DNA of 64,000 nt, taken from the NCBI GenBank assembly GCA_019914945.1, contig CM034099.1, positions 20,362,704 through 20,426,703 on the forward strand. Reading direction: 5' to 3'. The notes under the pieces are model-generated. The model worked only from the letters and a program-made list of their open reading frames with translations. It ran no database searches and was not told the origin of the DNA. How positions within the stretch are numbered: the stretch's first letter is position 1; every line of letters starts with the position of its first letter. Position numbers and translations under genes: made by a program. The stretch is from Typha latifolia. Lineage: Eukaryota; Streptophyta; Magnoliopsida; Poales; Typhaceae. Shown here in pieces: positions 60,926 to 64,000 of this stretch.

Positions 60926-61703
60926 ATGGCAGCAAAAGGAGTGAAGCTATTTGGCATGTGGGCTAGCCCATTTGCCTTAAGGGTGGAATGGGCTCTCAAG
61001 CTCAAAGGAGTCGAGTACGAGTACGTGAACGAGGACTTGTCGAACAAGAGCGAGGAGCTCCTGCGGTACAACCCGGTGACCAAGAAGGTCCCGGTGCTCG
61101 TCCACGACGGCAAGGAGCTGGCGGAGTCGCTGGTGATCGTTGAGTACGTCGACGAGACGTGGAAGGATGGGTATCCCATCATGCCCAAGGATCCCTATGA
61201 GAGGGCTCAGGCTCGCTTCTGGGCCAAGTATGCAGAGGATAAGGTATGGGCATTAAAATAATTATTATGACCTCTCGTCTTGCATAGTACTTAAGTTTCA
61301 GTTAGAATTATGTACAGAAACATAAATTTATTTATTCTGGCTGCAGTGTCTACCTGCGTTCTTCGCTGTTTATTTCACAACAGGGGAGGCACAGATGAAG
61401 GCTTTACAAGAGACTAAGGAAAGCTTAAAGTCTCTGGAGAAGGCCCTCGAGGGGAAGAAGTTCTTTGGAGGAGAAACAATAGGATATTTGGACGTTGTCG
61501 TCGGTTGGTTTCCGTTTTGGGTCCGAATCGTCGAGGAGATAGCTGGTATTGATATTGTGAATGGCGAGGACTTACCTTTGATGAATGCTTGGTTCCAAAG
61601 ATTCCTAGATGTTGAAATGGTGAAGAAGTCTTTGCCTCCTAAAGATAAGGTCTACGAACTGAACAGGGCTCGACGTGAAAAGTTATTCTCGGGACAACCA
61701 TGA
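60926..61703 (+). CDS. GSTU: Tau-class glutathione S-transferase
   Basis: Two exons (60926-61243, 61347-61703; intron 103 bp, phase 0) encode 224 residues, the normal tau size and intron position. The N-terminal thioredoxin fold starts [20 protein letters not shown] with the catalytic Ser at residue 14. The GSH-binding [20 protein letters not shown] segment is at about 53-72. The helical C-terminal domain includes [20 protein letters not shown] and [11 protein letters not shown]. The in-frame ATG at 60926 (ACAATGGC context) is preferred over upstream in-frame codons because it gives the family-typical beginning. It is a cytosolic enzyme conjugating glutathione to electrophiles, herbicides and lipid peroxides. 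Regulation by TGA bZIP factors is suggested by the upstream ocs-type element. A broken antisense relative lies 1 kb downstream. Confidence 0.95.
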
Positions 61704-62722
61704 GACAAAGTTTGATAAGACTGGAAACGGATAAAGATGAGAGGGCAGTTCTTGAATTTAAGCAGGTACATTTAAAATCTGAATAAAGTGCCGAAAATAT
61801 TATGTATTTGAATATAATTTTTTTTTTTAACTTTGAGTCAGATTTAAGTCAGATCCTCTTAATAATAAATTAATAGTAAAATTTAAAGAGCTTAAAGAGT
61901 ACTTTAGTGTTATATATTCACTTATTTAAATTCATGAAGAGAAAGTAAATAAAAATTAACACGGTATATAAGTGTAAATCTTCTCATAGACTTTGAGCCC
62001 TAAAAAGGGTACTAATTTTATAGGTAAAAATATTTATGCAAATCAATTCATACACGTGCTTAGTTCAGTTTGCTCACGTGGGTTAAGTCTAAAATTAGTT
62101 TTTACTTGATACAAGATCTGGTCTAATTTGAGTCGGGTCAGGTTGAATATGGAGTAGTGCATCTCTCCAGATTAAATTCGTCAATTAGTTGATTAAACTC
62201 GAAGTGAGGCATCCCATAATATCAAAATGATTAATCGATTCAAATATGGAATGATGCATCTTTTCATGACCGAATTCTAATTATTTGCATCATTTTTTCA
62301 TAAAATATTGTTCATTCTTTTTTAGTATTATGTTTACATTTGAGAGAAAAAGTACTTACGATTTTACTAAGATAAGTAATTTAGATAGCAGCTTACTTTC
62401 GAATGCAAGGCAGTCGTTGAATTATAAAAGACTGACGTCCACTATTTCAAAAGCTATCGATGGAGGATAGATTAGTCTTAAGGAAATATTGTTTAATACT
62501 AGACTTGACTATACAAAATTTTTCTATGTAGCATGTAAATTTTTTATTTAATTTCTTTTATTGGATGAAATTTTTTGTTATTTTTAAAATCATATGATTA
62601 TCACCAACATAAAGTTCATATTATATTATCCACTGTATCGTTGGTACAGAAGACAACACATTCTTCATTGTAGCTCGCATATGTGCTGTAATCTATTCCT
62701 AAGGGGGGCACAAGTTGTTTAT
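61704..62722. other. Intergenic, no gene seen
   Basis: The sequence is AT-rich. The stretch 62100-62270 carries GAGTCGGGTCAGGTTGAAT-type strings like those near 56.0 kb, probably old repeat sequence. Homology to GST exon 2 on the minus strand may extend weakly into 62600-62722. Confidence 0.4.
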
Positions 62723-62725
62723 CTA

Positions 62726-62930
62726 CTCTTCGTTTATATCAACCATGGTGATGCCGACGACGATTTCATCCATCGCTAGCCAAATAGGATTCCAACAAGC
62801 AACGATGTCCACCATACCTATCATTTCTCCTCCAAAGTACTTCCCCCGGAAGCATTGTTGCAAAGTTCGTAAAGCTCTCTCGCAGCTCTTACACAACCTT
62901 AAGTTTTTCCTCCCCCGCCCCCGCTTGGTC
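62726..62930 (-). pseudogene. Tau GST exon-2 fragment, antisense to the intact gene
   Basis: On the minus strand this reads CERALRTLQQCFRGKYFGG then EMIGMVDIVACWNPIWLAMD and EIVVGITMVD. It aligns with the exon 2 segment [16 protein letters not shown]...[25 protein letters not shown] of the intact GST at 60926-61703. A stop follows INEE. Exon 1 is absent, and a (GA)n microsatellite lies immediately upstream (62966-63020). This is a degenerate inverted duplicate. Confidence 0.75.
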
Positions 62931-62963
62931 AGCACACCATAACTACCAAGCAAAAAAACTGTA

Positions 62964-62965
<2 letters not shown>

Positions 62966-63020
<55 letters not shown>
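62966..63020. repeat. (GA)n microsatellite
   Basis: About 27 GA units abut the 5' side of the antisense GST relic. Confidence 0.95.
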
Positions 63021-63022
<2 letters not shown>

Positions 63023-63025
63023 CAT

Positions 63026-64000
63026 ACAGTATCACTCTCTTCTCTAGTCTTCTTTCTCATGAGTTAGGTTGCAAAGAACTGCATCTGGTTGATGATTGCA
63101 TGATCATTTATATACAAAGCTAGAGTTGATTTGCTGCGCAATTCAAAGGGATCATCCGATGAATATCTTTAAGGATGAAATAAGATAAACGAATGACATC
63201 TCTCCAATATAAGAGTTTAACGTACTTCCAAAACACATACTCGATAGATAGACAGTGTTTCATCAATTCAAGAGTTTGGCTTATCACTAAAACTTCACTT
63301 TCAATCTCTGAAAGTTAAAAGAGGTCTCACCTCAATCACAATGTAGGAAAGAAAATATTTATTCAATAAAAATTATATCTAGTACATATTTATAGTTTCC
63401 ATCTACATTTACCAATCTGAAAAATAAAAACATAATCTCAAATAATTCTAACAGGATAAAGCTCTAATTTTATAATAATTCTTAACATAACTTTAACTAG
63501 GGCTTTGAAAAATAAACGTGACGTAAATTCTATAAAAGTTAAATTCACTCAATTTGAATATAATTTAGGATGTTTGAATGAGTCCGCAAATTTCCTGCGT
63601 CATTTGCCTACATAGAATGATGGCTAGCTATATGTTATTGATCAAAAGTATAGATTGTGATTCTTTCTTTGTCGGAGTGGAAAAATGCCTCGGTCAAGGT
63701 TGCAACACTCACAAGTGACTCAATGAACATGGTTTCCTGGGGAGTAAGTTTGGACTTCCAAATCCATCTTGAATTTTTTGGACAAAGGCTTGCTTATCAC
63801 TTACGTCAATATATCCAAGACTAGAGACAATTCAGAGAGGCAGCATGATGGATGGATATATGTGGTCAAAAGTTAGAACACAACTGGGACGAGAAAAGAT
63901 TCAGCTAGGCTCAAACTAGACTAGACACCAACCTAAGATTAGAACGTAAGAAAGGAGCCTCTTTTCTAACAATCTTTAGGCCAACAGAGCTTTAGTGGCT
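63026..64000. other. Terminal intergenic stretch, no gene seen
   Basis: This is AT-rich sequence, possibly old LTR-type repeat at 63180-63540. No exon 1 of the antisense GST relic was found here, and no open frame is supported up to the window edge. Confidence 0.35.

Overview
This window reads as a gene-rich piece of a plant nuclear chromosome, most likely from a commelinid monocot that is not a grass (a pineapple- or palm-like genome would fit). That placement is inference. It rests on GC-rich first exons beside AT-rich introns, canonical GT..AG introns, plant-only families (tau GST, zinc-finger homeodomain, DUF761, 4CL), (CT/GA)n microsatellites near genes, and old Ty1/copia and hAT debris between genes. 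Species cannot be fixed from the sequence alone.

Layout. 1-362: last exon of an XRCC3-like RAD51 paralogue (+). 2.9-10.3 kb: a same-strand cluster of GT31 galactosyltransferase-like genes, with two intact single-exon copies (5050-6018, 9296-10297) alternating with two wrecks (about 2883-4182 and 7594-7755). 10.8-17.9 kb: an unassigned first-exon-like segment, a decayed Ty1/copia gag-pol fragment, and otherwise no clear gene. 17985-19517: an intronless AAA-ATPase of the plant BCS1/OM66-like group. 23.3-24.8 kb: a divergent pair, a DUF761 protein (-) and ribosomal protein eL33/L35a (+, four exons). 25.5-26.1 kb: a non-autonomous hAT-type element with terminal inverted repeats and a nearly intact 8-bp target duplication. 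28.5-31.0 kb: a six-exon 4-coumarate:CoA ligase with an upstream region rich in AC elements. 35.7-36.1 kb: a one-finger C2H2 repressor-like factor with EAR motifs. 42.8-43.6 kb: a ZF-HD transcription factor (-). 50.1-54.3 kb: two tandem GT61 glycosyltransferases (-), each with one intron at the same place. 56.1-60.0 kb: a twelve-exon plastid SAICAR synthetase (purine synthesis). 60.9-61.7 kb: a two-exon tau-class glutathione S-transferase with an ocs/as-1-type element upstream, followed by a broken antisense GST copy at 62.7 kb.

Functional picture. These are independent plant genes, not an operon. Several relate to cell wall or secondary metabolism (GT31 and GT61 Golgi enzymes, 4CL), but nothing shows that they act together. 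The repeated theme is local tandem duplication followed by decay (GT31, GT61, GST).

I found no CRISPR array, prokaryotic element, tRNA or rRNA gene, and no convincing new system. The most useful observations are the alternating live and dead GT31 cluster, the hAT element with its target duplication, the regulatory motif sets before eL33, 4CL and the GST, the inverted GST relic, and a few orphan exon-like or promoter-like segments with no assigned gene. Exon joins were placed by hand from reading frame, family similarity and GT/AG sites; all joins of the multi-exon genes keep frame.
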